A stretch of 64,000 nt of DNA from Avena insularis (taxonomy: Eukaryota; Streptophyta; Magnoliopsida; Poales; Poaceae). The DNA is taken from positions 471,294,740-471,358,739 of the forward strand of contig CM042686.1 in assembly GCA_023614405.1 (NCBI GenBank), given 5' to 3'. The notes under the pieces are model-generated. The model worked only from the letters and a program-made list of their open reading frames with translations. It had not been told where the DNA came from and searched no databases. Shown one piece after another: positions 14,401 through 25,228 of the stretch. How positions within the stretch are numbered: position 1 is the stretch's first letter; every line of letters begins with the position of its first letter. A program made the position numbers and the translations under genes.

Positions 14401-15303
14401 CAAACCACATAAGGATCCACCAGTGTGATTACCTGTCTGTTCTTTTCATGAACCACACCAAGTGTCATTGCATGTGTGTTCTTGTAAACAAACCACGTAT
14501 GTCATTGCGTGTCAGTTCTATTCATGAACCACATAAGGATCCACCTAGTATCATTGGATGTGTGTTCTTCTCACGAACCACACGTGGACCCACCGGTGTC
14601 ATTGCATGTTTGTTCCTCTAAACAAACCACATAAGGATCCACCAGTGTCATTACATGTCTGTTCTTTTCATGAACCACACCCAGTGTCATTGCATGTGTG
14701 TTCTTCTAAAAAAACACATAAGGATCCACCAGTGTCATTGCATGTGTGTTCTTTTCATGAACCACACATAAGGATACACCAGTGTCATTGCATGTCTGTT
14801 CTTTTCATGAACCACACCCAATGTCATTGCATGTGTGTTCTCCTGACAAACCACATATGGATCCACTAGTTTCATTGCATGTCTGTTCTTTTCATGAACC
14901 ACAGCTAGAGTCCACCAGTGTCATTGGATGTGTGTTCTTCCCTTGAACCACACATGGATCCACCAGTGTCATTGCATGTCCGTTCTTTTCACGAATCACA
15001 GCTAGAGTCATTGCATGTCTATTACTTCCATAAACCACATATGGATCCACCAAGTGTGATTGCATGTCTGTTCCTCTAAACAAACCACATAAGGATCCAC
15101 CGGTGTCATTGGATGTGAGTTCTTCTCATGAACCACACATGGATCCACCAGTGTCATTGCATGTTTGTTCCTCTAAACAAACCACATAAGGATCCACCAG
15201 TGTCATTGCATGTCTGTTCTTTTCATGAACCACACATAAGGATCCACCAGTGTCATTGCATGTCTGTTCTTTTCATGAACCACACCCAGTGTCATGGCAT
15301 GTG
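11463..15303. repeat. Copy B of the ~3.84-kb segmental duplication
   Basis: Nearly identical to 7,622-11,462. The offset changes from 3,841 to 3,839 at about 12,430 (tgcatacattc here against tgcatgtctgttc in copy A) and returns to 3,841 near 13,080, where copy A has accggtgtcctttgcatg and copy B has acccagtgtcactgcatg. The low divergence implies a recent tandem duplication, probably by unequal exchange. Confidence 0.9.
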
Positions 15304-16399
15304 TGTTCTTTTCATGAACCACAACTAGAGTCATTGCATGTCTGTTCTTTTCATGAACCACACCTAGTGCCATTGCATGTCTGTTCTTTTCATTAACCAC
15401 ACCCGGTGTCATTGCATGTCTGTTCTTTTCATGAACCATAGCTAGAGTCATTGCATGTCTGTTACTTCCATAAACCACACATGGATCCACTGGTGTCATT
15501 GCATGTCTGTTCTTTTCATGAACCACACCTAGTGTCATTGCATGTTAGTTCTTTTCATGAACCACACCCAGTGTCATTGCATGTCAGTTCTTTTCATGAA
15601 CCACATAAGGATCCACCAGTGTCATTGCATGTCTGTTCTTTTCATGAACCACACATAAGGATCCACCAGTGTCATTGCATGTTCTTCTTTTCATGAACCA
15701 CACCCAGTGTCATTGCATGTGTGTTGTCCTGACAAACCACATATGGATCCACCAGTGTCATTGCATGTCTATTCTTTTCATGAACCACGGCTAGAGTCCA
15801 CCAGTGTCATTGGATGTGTGTTCTTCCCATGAACCACACATGGATCCACCAGTGTCATTGCATGTCTGTTATTTTCATGAATCACAACTAGAGTCATTGC
15901 ATGTCTGTTACTTCCATAAACCACATATGGATCCACCTAGTGTGATTGCATGTCTGTTCTTTTCACAAACCACACATAGATACACCAGTGTCATTGCATG
16001 GGTAGCCGTTAGACCGAGTCTCCTAGAAGGCACGCCCTAACACATTTGTTCTGCTTGACGATTGTTAAATACCGTCCGATTGGGGCGCTTGGACGATTGG
16101 GATGGTCTTCGTGAGAGGGATCCGCGAGTAGGCTGTTTTGCGGCATGATTGGCCACGCTTGCTCTGGACAAACTGGCAACACCGGGCGCTCCCCTGTTGC
16201 GAGTGTCACGTCTCACGAGTTCAGTGTGCCACATCCCAGTGTCACGTCCCCATTACTTCTCTTCCTCCCCATACTTCTCTTCATTACCCTCGAAGCCACT
16301 TTCCCCACTTCACTCCCATCCTGCCGTAGCCGCAAGACGACGACGCCTCCATCCCAATCCCCTCTCTGGCAGCCCTCCCTCCCCTCTCGCCCTGGGTTC

Positions 16400-17182
16400 A
16401 AGGGGAGACGACGAGGAAACGCGTCATGACAACAAGGACGGTGATTTCGATGTGAGTCGTCCCATCTCTATTTCTATCATCTGTGGCCAGTTATCTATTT
16501 TTTGAGCTAGATCTAATCTGTTTACTCATGCGCGTATGAAGTGTTAGGCCAACCAGACGATGTATGACTCCAACTATCATGGTTTAGAGGATGAAGACAG
16601 TTCTCTGGTATGTAAACATGGATATGTGCCCGCTAAATTTGTAGCCTTTGAAGGATGAAACGCATGCAGGAGGTTTCTACGGTGTCAAGGACATCATACA
16701 ATGATGCAAGGCGGAAGTTGCGGTGTTGTCAAATGGGTAGATCTAGAGTGGCCCAAATCGATGCAGAAAACGCTGGACAAACTATGGGAAATGACTGTCG
16801 AGTTGAAAGAATCTGTATTCAGCTCACTTCTTGACAGTGTTGAGACGAAGCTATGGGAACTAGTTGACACGACCAAGCATAAGCGAGATCTCAGGTGGGT
16901 GCAAGACAAGGTTATCAAAGTCGAGAAGTAGAGGGACGCCATGGCCTCAAGGCTAAAGCAGAGCAAGAACTGACTCAAGCAAGGAATGATCTGCACCAGG
17001 CCAAAGTCATGCAGTACACAACTACGAGTATTGACAAGTGCATGAGGAAAAATGCAGAGAAACAATTGAAGTTGTGCAAGGAAGATGCTAAAAGGAAGGA
17101 GCAGACAATTCGATCCTTGCTCTCGCAGGAAGATGCGCATCGGGCCAAGATTAGGAAGATCAAGGAGATGTGTGATAACTAG
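16400..17182 (+). pseudogene. GRF-type zinc-finger / coiled-coil gene, decayed
   Basis: Two exons can be read. The first ends at 16,451 (DNKDGDFD, donor GTGAGT). The second starts at 16,548 after gtgttag and reads MYDSNYHGLEDEDSSL, then CKHG, FLRC and GGSCGVVKWVDLEWP, then a leucine- and lysine-rich coiled coil to 17,182. The Cys/His spacing and the CGVVKWVDLEWP end are the GRF zinc-finger signature, seen in a large grass family of unknown or nucleic-acid-related function. Lesions: no in-frame ATG in exon 1, TGA at 16,656, TAG at 16,929, and a one-base loss near 16,955, after which the coil resumes in the next frame (AEQELTQARNDLHQAK to CDN). It lies between the minisatellite and a CACTA end, so it may be transposon cargo. 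Confidence 0.7.
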
Positions 17183-17288
17183 TTATATTTAGCTTAAGCT
17201 CCGTGCCTTTTTAAGTTGTAATATTTGTACTTGTTGACCTAGCGGTCTGAACTATTGGTCTCGGATTCCAGGGAGGAAAAAAATTGCT

Positions 17289-17336
17289 CTGACCCTGCAT
17301 TACTTCTTTTGTCTGACCCCGCATTACTTCTTTTGT
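17289..17336. repeat. 24-bp direct duplication
   Basis: ctgaccctgcattacttctt plus ttgt occurs twice in tandem with one change. A second short duplication (gcgtcgcttcgtcgtcca) lies at about 17,342-17,402, just upstream of the ORF at 17,437. Confidence 0.8.
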
Positions 17337-17436
17337 CTGACCGTCGCTTCGTCGTCCACGTGTACAAATAGGAGGCGCCATAGCGCGTCGCTTCGTCGTC
17401 CATCCCCTCGTCCTCTCCAATCTCCACAACACCGCC

Positions 17437-17937
17437 ATGGAGATGCCCGATCTGAACTTGTATGAGGCGGTGATGTTCGCGAACTTCGACATCCTCGCGC
17501 CGCCAGCCGCGAAGGTGCCCCACGGATGGCACATCAGCTCCGCGGGGGTGCTGGTGGCTCTGCTACCTAGCCAAGCCGAGATGGAGAGCGAAATCGCGAC
17601 ACACCGCCGCCAGATGCCTGCGTGGAAGAGGGCGCTGCCCCGGTACGCGGTGGCCAGCCCGTACTGGCCGACGCTGTTCAAGAAGGAGCGGAAGGCCAAG
17701 ATTGGCAACCGCATCGTTGATGGGCCCGTGGTGCACCGGGATCTCCGCAACCGAGAAGGGCGGGAGAGGTTCTGGTCCGTCCCTGGACGGACCAAGTACA
17801 CCCTCATCGCTGCCACTCGACGCGAAGAGGTGCTCCGTCTCGCGAACAATGCAGACATCATGGAGGTTCCGTCCGACAGCGATGAGGAAGACAGCGGCTC
17901 GGAGGACAGTGGCAGTGGAAGTGAAATTGTTGACTAG
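17437..17937 (+). CDS. Hypothetical protein, 166 residues, probably transposon-associated
   Basis: A single uninterrupted frame starts MEMPDLNLYEAVMFANFDIL with a good plant start context (caccgccATGGAG). It ends in an acidic serine-rich tail (DSDEEDSGSEDSGSGSEIVD). A central basic segment contains RERFWSVPGRTKYTLI, which recalls an uncharacterised grass protein family with an (R/W)WS(A/V)PGRT motif, often repeat-associated; I cannot confirm this. Codons are GC-rich, unlike the AT-rich flanks. It lies within 200 bp of a CACTA terminus at 18,138 and is probably carried by that element. There is no signal peptide or membrane segment. Function is not known. Confidence 0.5.
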   Translation: MEMPDLNLYEAVMFANFDILAPPAAKVPHGWHISSAGVLVALLPSQAEMESEIATHRRQMPAWKRALPRYAVASPYWPTLFKKERKAKIGNRIVDGPVVHRDLRNREGRERFWSVPGRTKYTLIAATRREEVLRLANNADIMEVPSDSDEEDSGSEDSGSGSEIVD

Positions 17938-18109
17938 TGGTTGAATTAATGTAGGATGTGAAATCGCACCTTTGTTTAGAAGAATTTGTGGTTGAAGTAA
18001 TGAAATGCCTCGATTTAGATCTTTGTCTCGATTAATTTGTGAAAGAATTTGTGATTTAGATCAATTTCTGCCTCGATTTAGATCTCTGTTCCGGATTGGG
18101 AACATGACC

Positions 18110-18138
18110 GTGGACCAAAGACACCTTTTCTACTAGTG
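18110..18138 (-). mobile_element. Right terminal inverted repeat of a CACTA (En/Spm) transposon
   Basis: Reading inward from 18,138 on the minus strand gives CACTAGTAGAAAAGGTGTC, the classic CACTA terminus of Triticeae elements. The element body must extend leftwards. A 3-bp target duplication would be TAT at 18,139-18,141. I found no matching CACTAGTAGAAAA end elsewhere in the window, so the left end is absent, mutated or outside. The element could include the ORF at 17,437, the GRF pseudogene and even the minisatellite. Confidence 0.75.
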
Positions 18139-18254
18139 TATTCTGACATTGGTGGTTTGTTTAAACGTAATCTACGTGGATTGTGCCGCATACAAATGGC
18201 ACAACCACAATTTATAAAGTGGAAGCACGTACACTCGGTTACTGGAGATCCGGG

Positions 18255-20102
18255 TGTAGGGGTTCGTAGCATGGAAAACAAAAATTTTCTATCGCATACA
18301 AACAAACAAGCCAAGATCTATCTACTAGATTGCAGCAACGAGTCGATGGAATAACTCACCCTCGAAGATTCCAAAGTGTTTAACGAGAGCAGATTCTCGT
18401 GGGTGATGTAGTCGATTTCTTCCGATCTCAAGATCACAGAGAGACGATCCTTCCGCGCCACGTTCAAGCTCCCGCAGTCGGTCACACGCTCGTAGATTGA
18501 CGAAGACCTTTCCTCTCCTTGTTCCAAAGAAAATGGAGGTTGTAGCACTCTCCTCTTGATTCCAAGACAACGCGTGGTACCGGAGGTAGAGGGAATCCGC
18601 AGGCTTCGCCTTAAGCCAAGTAGTATGGTGGAGCTTATGAGAGAGGCTAGTAGTGGTCTAGTAATTAGACACACCAATTAGAAGACTCTAAACCAATTAG
18701 AAGGCTCTAAACCGAATAGCTCTAAACCGGGGTCTAGATCTAGGGTTTAGTTTAGAGGATAGGAAACTTGTGTGTCTAGGAGGAGGCCCTGCCTCCCTTT
18801 ATAGGTGGGAGGCCAAGGGGAGGAGTCCTCCCAAGTCGGCCTTGGGAGGCGCGCCGGCCAAGGGGACTCCTCCCAAGTCGGTCTCCACCTCCTCCTCTTT
18901 TCCCACTTCCCAAAACTGCTGCTTGACTTTCAAACTAGCCGCTGCTTGACTTTTCAATTTAGGATTTAAATAAATCCTTTATTTGGGACAGCAAGAACAC
19001 TTAGTACATGATGCAATCATTCCAATATGTAATGACACATTCATGTACCCTTCCCTCCGGAGTGCCGACATTCCGGACCTTCTAGAATGTTCCCGATGAA
19101 AACACCTAATCATTCCGCTACTCAAACGGAACTTTCCTTATATGAATCTTATTCTCCGGACCATTCCGGATCACCGTGATATCCCGGATCCCATCCGAGA
19201 CTCAACAACATTCGTCTCTTTCTCATAATACCATAACTACTCAAACAACGTCAATCCTTATGTGTCTCCCTACGGTTCGTGAATTATGCGGACATGATCG
19301 AGACACTTCTAACAATAACCAATAGAGGAATCTGAAATTCATATGGCTCCTACATATTTCTACGATTACTTTGCGATCGAATGAACCACTTACATACGAT
19401 ACCAATTTCCCTTTGTCTCACGATATGTTACTTATCCGAGGTTATGATCGGTATCTCTCGCATACCTAGTTCATCCTCGCATCGATAAGTACTCTTTCTC
19501 GCTCCTGATATGTGATCCCTCAGACCCAGTCACATGCTTGCAAGCTAATTGGATGACATTTCACCGAGAGGGCCCAGAGAATATCTATCCGTCATGTGGA
19601 TGGACAAATCCCACTCTTGATCCATGTGTTTCAACCAATACTTTCCAACACTCAATGCCACCTTTATAGCCACCTCATACGTGTGGTGTTTGATGACATC
19701 AAAGCATCCATCCAAGAAAGGTGATATGCATGATCTCATGGTCGAAGGAATTAGGTTACTATGTATCAGAAAGCATATAGCAATTGAACTATTGAAATGA
19801 CTTGATCTTTATGCTACGCTTATCTATAGGAGTATGTCCACCATATCATTCTCCTAACGATATGATCTTGTTGTTGATAACATCTCAATGTTCATGACAA
19901 AGAAACCACATCATCAATCAACCAACAAGCTAGTGAAGTATAGAGGCTATACTAGGGACTTCAAATTAAGTTTACAAATCACACAAGTATTAATGGTTTC
20001 CTTGTTAATACTATTATAGCATGAATGTAAACATTTATCATAAACACAAAGATATATAATAATAACCACATTTATTATTACCTCTAGGGCATATCTCCAA
20101 CA
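18255..20102 (-). repeat. 3' LTR of the Angela/BARE-type element
   Basis: Runs from tgtaggggttcgtagcatgg to ctagggcatatctccaaca. It matches the other LTR along its whole length but differs by many 1-6-base indels as well as substitutions, so the insertion is not recent. Confidence 0.95.
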
Positions 20103-20118
20103 GTCTCCCACTTGCACT
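20103..20118 (-). promoter_or_regulatory. Polypurine tract of the copia element
   Basis: Minus strand reads gcaagtgggagac directly before the 3' LTR start TGTTGG, the expected position for plus-strand priming. Confidence 0.75.
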
Positions 20119-20136
20119 AGAGTCATCTAATCTAGA

Positions 20137-23100
20137 TTACATGGTAATATACCGAACACCCATGGCTGTTTGGTGTTGGTCATGTTTTGCCCTCGGGAGA
20201 GGTTTAGTCAACGGATCCGCCACATTCAGATCTGTGTGTACTTTGCAAACCTTTATATCCCCATCCTGGATATGTTCTCGAATAGCGTGAAAACGCAGCT
20301 TGATATGCTTCTTCTTGTGTGACCTTGGTTCTTGCGCATTGGCTATGGCGCCCATGTTATCACAAGAGATAGACATTGGGTCCACGGACTAGGAACCACA
20401 CCCAGCTCTGTAATGAACTCTTTCATCCATATCGCTTCTTGTGAAGCCTCCGGCAGCCATGTATTCCGATTCAGTTGAAGATCTCGCCACAACGCTTTGC
20501 TTTGCACTCCTCCACTAATCACTGCACCATTCAAAATAAATACGATCCAGATTGTGATTTAGAATCATCCGGATCGGTGTTCCAACTAGCATCGGTGTAA
20601 CCATTAACAACGAAATGTTCATCACCTCCATAAGAAAGAACCATATCCTTAGTTCTTCTCAAGTACTTAAGGATGTTTTTGATCATGTCCAATGATCCAC
20701 TCTCGATCACTTTGATATCTGCTAGTTAGACTAACAAGATATGCAATGTCGGGTCTAGTACATAGCATGGCATACATTAGAGATCCTATGGCTGAGGCAT
20801 AGGAGTTTTACTCATCCTTTCTCTATTTTCGCCGATGTCGGACTTTGAGTTTTACTCAAGGTCGATTAGCAACATGGGCAAGAACCCTTTCTTGCTATCT
20901 TCCATTCCAAACCTCTTTAGAACTTTGTCCAAATATGTACTTTGTGACAATGATATTTGGCTTCGATCTATCTCTATAAATCTTTATGCCTAATATGTAA
21001 GCTGCTCGCCAAGATCCTTCATTGAAAAACTATTATTCAAATACTCTTTGACACTATTAAGAAGGTCTACATCATTCCCAATCAACAATATGTCATCCAC
21101 ATACAGATTAAGAATGCTACAGAGCTCCCACTCACTTTCTTGTAAATACAAGCTTCTCCATAAGTTTGTATAAAACCAAAACTTTGATTACCTTATCAAA
21201 ACGTTGATTCCAACTTCAGATGCTTGCTTCAATCCATAGATGGACCGTTGAAGCTTGCATACCTTGTTAGCATCTTTAGGATCGACAAAACCTTTGGGTT
21301 GTATCATATACAACTCTTCATCAATGTCTCCATTGAGGAATGCTGTTTTGACATCCATCCGCCATATCTCATAATCATAATATGCAGCGATCGCTAACAT
21401 AATCCTCACAGACTTTAGCTTCGCTACCGTGAGAAAGTCTCATCGTAGTCAACTCCTTGAATTTGTCGAACCCTTTTGCGACAAGTCGAGCTTTATAGAT
21501 GAACATTACCATCAGCATCTGCTTTCTTCTTGAAAATCCATTTGTTCTCGATAGCCTTCCGCCATCCTAAGTCCACCAAAGTCCATACTTGGTTTTCGAC
21601 ATGGATCCAATCTCGGATTTCATGGCTTCTTGCCATTTATTGGAATGGGCTCATCATCGCTTCCTCATATGTCTCGGGTCATCGGTGTTGTCCACCAACA
21701 TGACATTCATAACGGAATCATACCAATCTGGAGTGGTACGAGTTCTCGTTGACCTCCGAGGCTCTGTAGCAACTTCAACCGAAGTTTCATGATCACCATC
21801 ATTAGCTTCCTCTCTTATTGGTGCAGCACCACAGAACTTCTTCCGTGCTGCGCTACTCGCAATTTCGAGAGAAGGTTCGACAACCTCGTCGAGTTCTACT
21901 TTCCTTCCAGTCACTTCTTTCGAGAGAAATTCTCTAGAAAGGATCCATTCTTAGCAACGAAGATTTTGCCTTCGGATCTATGATAAAAGGTATACCCAAT
22001 AGTTTCCTTCAGGTATCCTATGAAGACGCATTTTTCCGCTTTGGGTTCAAGCTTGTCCGGCTGTAACTTCTTTACATAGGCTTCAGATCCCCAAACTTTA
22101 AGGAACGACAATTTAGGTTTCTTCCCAAACCATAATTCATAACGGTGTCGTTTCAACGGATTTAGACGGTGCCCTATTTAAAGTAAATGCGGCTGTTTCT
22201 AATGCATAACCCCAAAATGATAGTGGTAAATCTGTAAGAGACATCATAGAACGAACCATATCTAAGAGAGTTCGAGTACGACGCTCGACACACCATTACT
22301 GTGGTGTTCTGGCGTGTCAATCATGAAAGTATTCCACATTTCTTCAAATGTTCGCCAAACTCGTAACTTAGATATTCACCTCCACGATCAGAACGTAGAA
22401 ATTTAATCTTCTTGTTACGTTGATTCTCTACCTCACTTTGAAACTCCTTAAACTTCCCGAAAGTTTCGGACTTATGTTTCATGAAATAGATATACCCATA
22501 TCTACTCAAGTCATCCGTGAAGGTAAGAACATAACGATAACCATCACATGATGCTACACTCATTGGACCACACATCGGTATGTATGATTTCCAATAAGTC
22601 CGTAGCTCGCTCCATTATACCGTAAAATGGAGTCTTAGTCATTTTACCCATCGACATGCTTCGCATCTTTCAAGTGATTCAAAATCAAGTGATTCAAGAA
22701 GTCCATCGAATGGAGTTTCTTCATACGCTTCACTCCAATGTGACCAAGACGACAAGGCTACATATAGGTCGAAGTTATCGCTTGATTTCAAACGCTTAGC
22801 TTCAATGTTATTAATATGTGTATTTCCACTATCGAGATTCAATATGAATAGACCATATATCAAAGGTGCATGTGCATGAAACATGTTACTCATATAAATC
22901 GAACAACCATTATTCTCGGATTTAAACATGTAACCGCCTCGCAATAAACAAGATCCTGATATAATGTTCATGCTTAACGCAGCACCAAATAACAATTATT
23001 TAAGTATAAAACTAATCCCGATGGTAGATGAAGAGGTAGCGTCGACCGCGATCACATCAACCTTTGATCCGCTTCCACGCCGCATCGTCACCTCGCTCTT

Positions 23101-23310
23101 CGCTAGCTTCCGCTTATTCGCAGCTCTGCTTCGAGTTACAAATATGAGCAACCGAACCAAGATCAAATACCGTGCACTACTACGAATACTAGTGAGATAC
23201 ACATCAATAACATGTATATCGATATACCTTTCTTCTTGATGTTGCCGTTCTTCAAATCTGCCAAGTACCTTTGGGCAATTCCGCCCAAAGGACCTTCTCC
23301 CTTGCAAGAA
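20137..23310 (-). pseudogene. Decayed pol (protease, integrase, reverse transcriptase, RNase H)
   Basis: In sense order from 23,310: a protease region (DIHVIDVYLTS, then GSKVDVIAV); a pre-integrase finger with ENNGCSIYM and DGLLESLDFES; an integrase core at 22,575-22,321 (DGYRYVLTFTDDLSRYGYIY and FLRSDRGGEYLS); the integrase C-terminus at 22,156-21,911 (VFIGY); reverse transcriptase around 21,409-21,188 (WRMDVKTAFLNGDI, KLQRSIYGLKQAS); and RNase H with SCDNMGAIANAQ and the end VADPLTKPLPRAKH at 20,385-20,137. Frames change repeatedly and stops occur throughout, so this is a non-functional copy. The domain order PR-IN-RT-RH is that of copia elements. Confidence 0.9.
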
Positions 23311-24060
23311 AAGCACTCAAGATCGTGCTTAGGTCCAGCCTTGGTCTTCTTCGTCGGTGGTAACTTTCTTACCACCCTTCTTGAAGTGTCCCTTTGCTTA
23401 GACTTGCCTTTCTTGAATTTGGTGGTCTTATTGACCATCAACACTTGGTGCTCTTTCTTGATCTCCACTTCGCAGATTTTAACATAGCAAATAGTTCGCA
23501 ACTCTTTGTTCATGTTCTCGCATGTTGTAGTTCATCACAAAGTTCTTGTAACTTGGTGGTAGTGATTGAGGATGCGGTAAACCCCAAAGTATTAGGAATC
23601 ACTATACCCAAACTTTGAAGTTTATTTATGCGTCTGCATATCTTAAGCACATGCTCACCGACGAGCTACCCTCTTCCATCTTGCGCTTAAAGAACTTTTC
23701 GTAAGCTTCATAACTTTCAATTGCCGCATGAGTCTCAAAGATTAATTTGAGATCCTCGACAATATCATATGGATCCGACTCTTCAAATCTTTCTCAAGTC
23801 TGATTCTAAACCATACAAGATAGCACATCGAACTATGGAGTACGATTCTTCCGAGCGAGGTAAACATTCTTTACTTCATCGGTAGCATCAGCTGCAGTGG
23901 GTCACCTAGCGGTGCATCCAAAGACATAGGTCAAATTACCACCGTGAGGACAATCCTCAAATTGCGGAACCAATCCGAAGTTGCTTCCATTGTTTTTCAA
24001 CTTTTCTTTCTCTAGGAACGCATTAAAATTGATGGTAGGGCTGCCATTGATCTACAACAT
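23310..24060 (-). pseudogene. Decayed gag of the copia element
   Basis: The frame starts at an ATG at 24,060 but has a stop at its third codon, then reads INGSPTINFNAFLEKEKLKN. Further on are FETHAAIESYEA and a MEEGSSVGEH-type segment with frame changes. The zinc knuckle near 23,320 begins CFSCKGEG but lacks the later Cys/His partners. The leader from 24,061 to the primer-binding site is about 1.1 kb, as in BARE-type elements. Confidence 0.8.
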
Positions 24061-25206
24061 ATTTGCAATAGTTTAGACTAAGTTTATGACAAATTGAGTT
24101 CAAATTAATTAATGAAATTAAACTAGGTGAACTCCCACTCAAAACAACATCCCTCACATTGTTTTAGTGATCACACGAACCAAATCCATTACATCAACAC
24201 CGATCATCACGAGAGTTGATATAGTTTCAATGGCTAACAATCATCATGTTCATCATATCTACTATATGATTCATGCTTTACCTTTCGCGATCCGTGTTCC
24301 CGAGGCCATGTCCGTACATGCTAGGCTCGCTAAGATCAACCTTAGCTACCGTGATAAGCAAATCTGGCTTGCTTACGTTGTATTCACCGGAATCAAAGAC
24401 ACCCGATCATCACGTGGTGCTTCAAGCAAGAAGCTTTGGCAACGGTGCATACTAAGGGTGAACACTTTAGAACTTGAAATTTATGTGTATGAGGGATCAT
24501 CTTATAATGCTACCGTCCTACTAAGCAATACAAGATGCATAAAGGATTAACATCACATGCAATTCATAATATGTGATATGATATGGCCTTTCTTCTTTGT
24601 GCTTCCGATCTCCATCTTCAAACACGAATATGATCTCCATCATCACCGCATAGCATCAAGGTCAATGACGCTTCTTCATGGTTGTCGTCCACCAGCTTCA
24701 ACTATTACAACTATTTTGAATAGACACGCAGGTCTTAATGTAAATTAAAGACAACCATATATATTCCCCGCCGTTGCCAACTTACAATAAGGAACATTGC
24801 ATACATCAAATATAATCACAATCATGGCCATATCACATCATCAGACACCCTCGCAAAACAAAGTTAGACGCCTCTACTTTCTTTGCATATTTTACGTGGT
24901 TTGGGGCTTTCAATAAGTGTCGCTCTAACTTACGAACAAGAACCACAACATTGATACTAGCATTGTTGATCACCCGTTGTAAATTGGATCTTTACTATGC
25001 TAGGAGAAACAGCACCGAAAGCCACTTATGCAAAACGAGTTGCATGTCAAGCGTGGAGCAAGTCTCATGAACGATGTCATGTAAGGTTAGCCCGGCCGCT
25101 TCATCCCAACATACCGCAAGATGCAAAGTACACCGAAAAGCAATCTACAATAAAAGCATCAACGCCCACAATGACCATTGTGTTCTACTCTGGCAACAGA
25201 TCTACA
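24061..25206 (-). other. Untranslated leader of the copia element
   Basis: Non-coding region between the primer-binding site and gag. It is homologous to the plus-strand leader at 33,932-34,690 of the second copia element. Open frames here are incidental. Confidence 0.75.
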
Positions 25207-25210
25207 TATA

Positions 25211-25228
25211 GACACGGCTCGATACCAT
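25211..25228 (-). promoter_or_regulatory. Primer-binding site (initiator tRNA-Met)
   Basis: Minus strand reads TGGTATCGAGCC next to the 5' LTR end. The family form TGGTATCAGAGC is intact at 33,921, so this copy has lost one A. Confidence 0.8.

Larger units (their letters stand above)
3640..16002. repeat. 12.4-kb minisatellite array of 39-bp and 48-bp units
   Basis: The core is agtgtcattgcatgtctgtt followed by cttttcatgaaccac. Short units (39 bp) join directly through acccagtgtc. Long units (48 bp) carry an extra segment with a BamHI site (ataaggatccacc). Variant classes recur: ttctaaacaaacc, ttctcatgaacc with ggatgtgtg, ttacttccataaacc, and ctctagacagacc. They are arranged in higher-order blocks. 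Both unit lengths are divisible by three, so long open frames appear in all registers, for example VSLHVCSFHEPHP (13) and KDPPVSLHVCSFHEPH (16) on plus and MTLVDPYVVHEKNRHA on minus. These frames end at random variant units and have no gene signals, so I read the array as non-coding tandem repeat. It ends abruptly near 16,000. Triticeae CACTA transposons often carry such arrays, and a CACTA end lies at 18,138. Confidence 0.95.

Noticed and set aside
3640..16002. CRISPR-like repeat array
   Set aside because: Repeats are contiguous and diverged with no unique spacers, no cas genes are present, and the genome is clearly plant nuclear.
3577..16040. Many 60-180-codon frames with SLHVCSFHEPH or DPYVVHEKNRHA repeats
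   Set aside because: They arise because 39- and 48-bp units keep the frame. They occur in several registers of both strands, lack consistent ends or start context, and follow array structure rather than gene structure.
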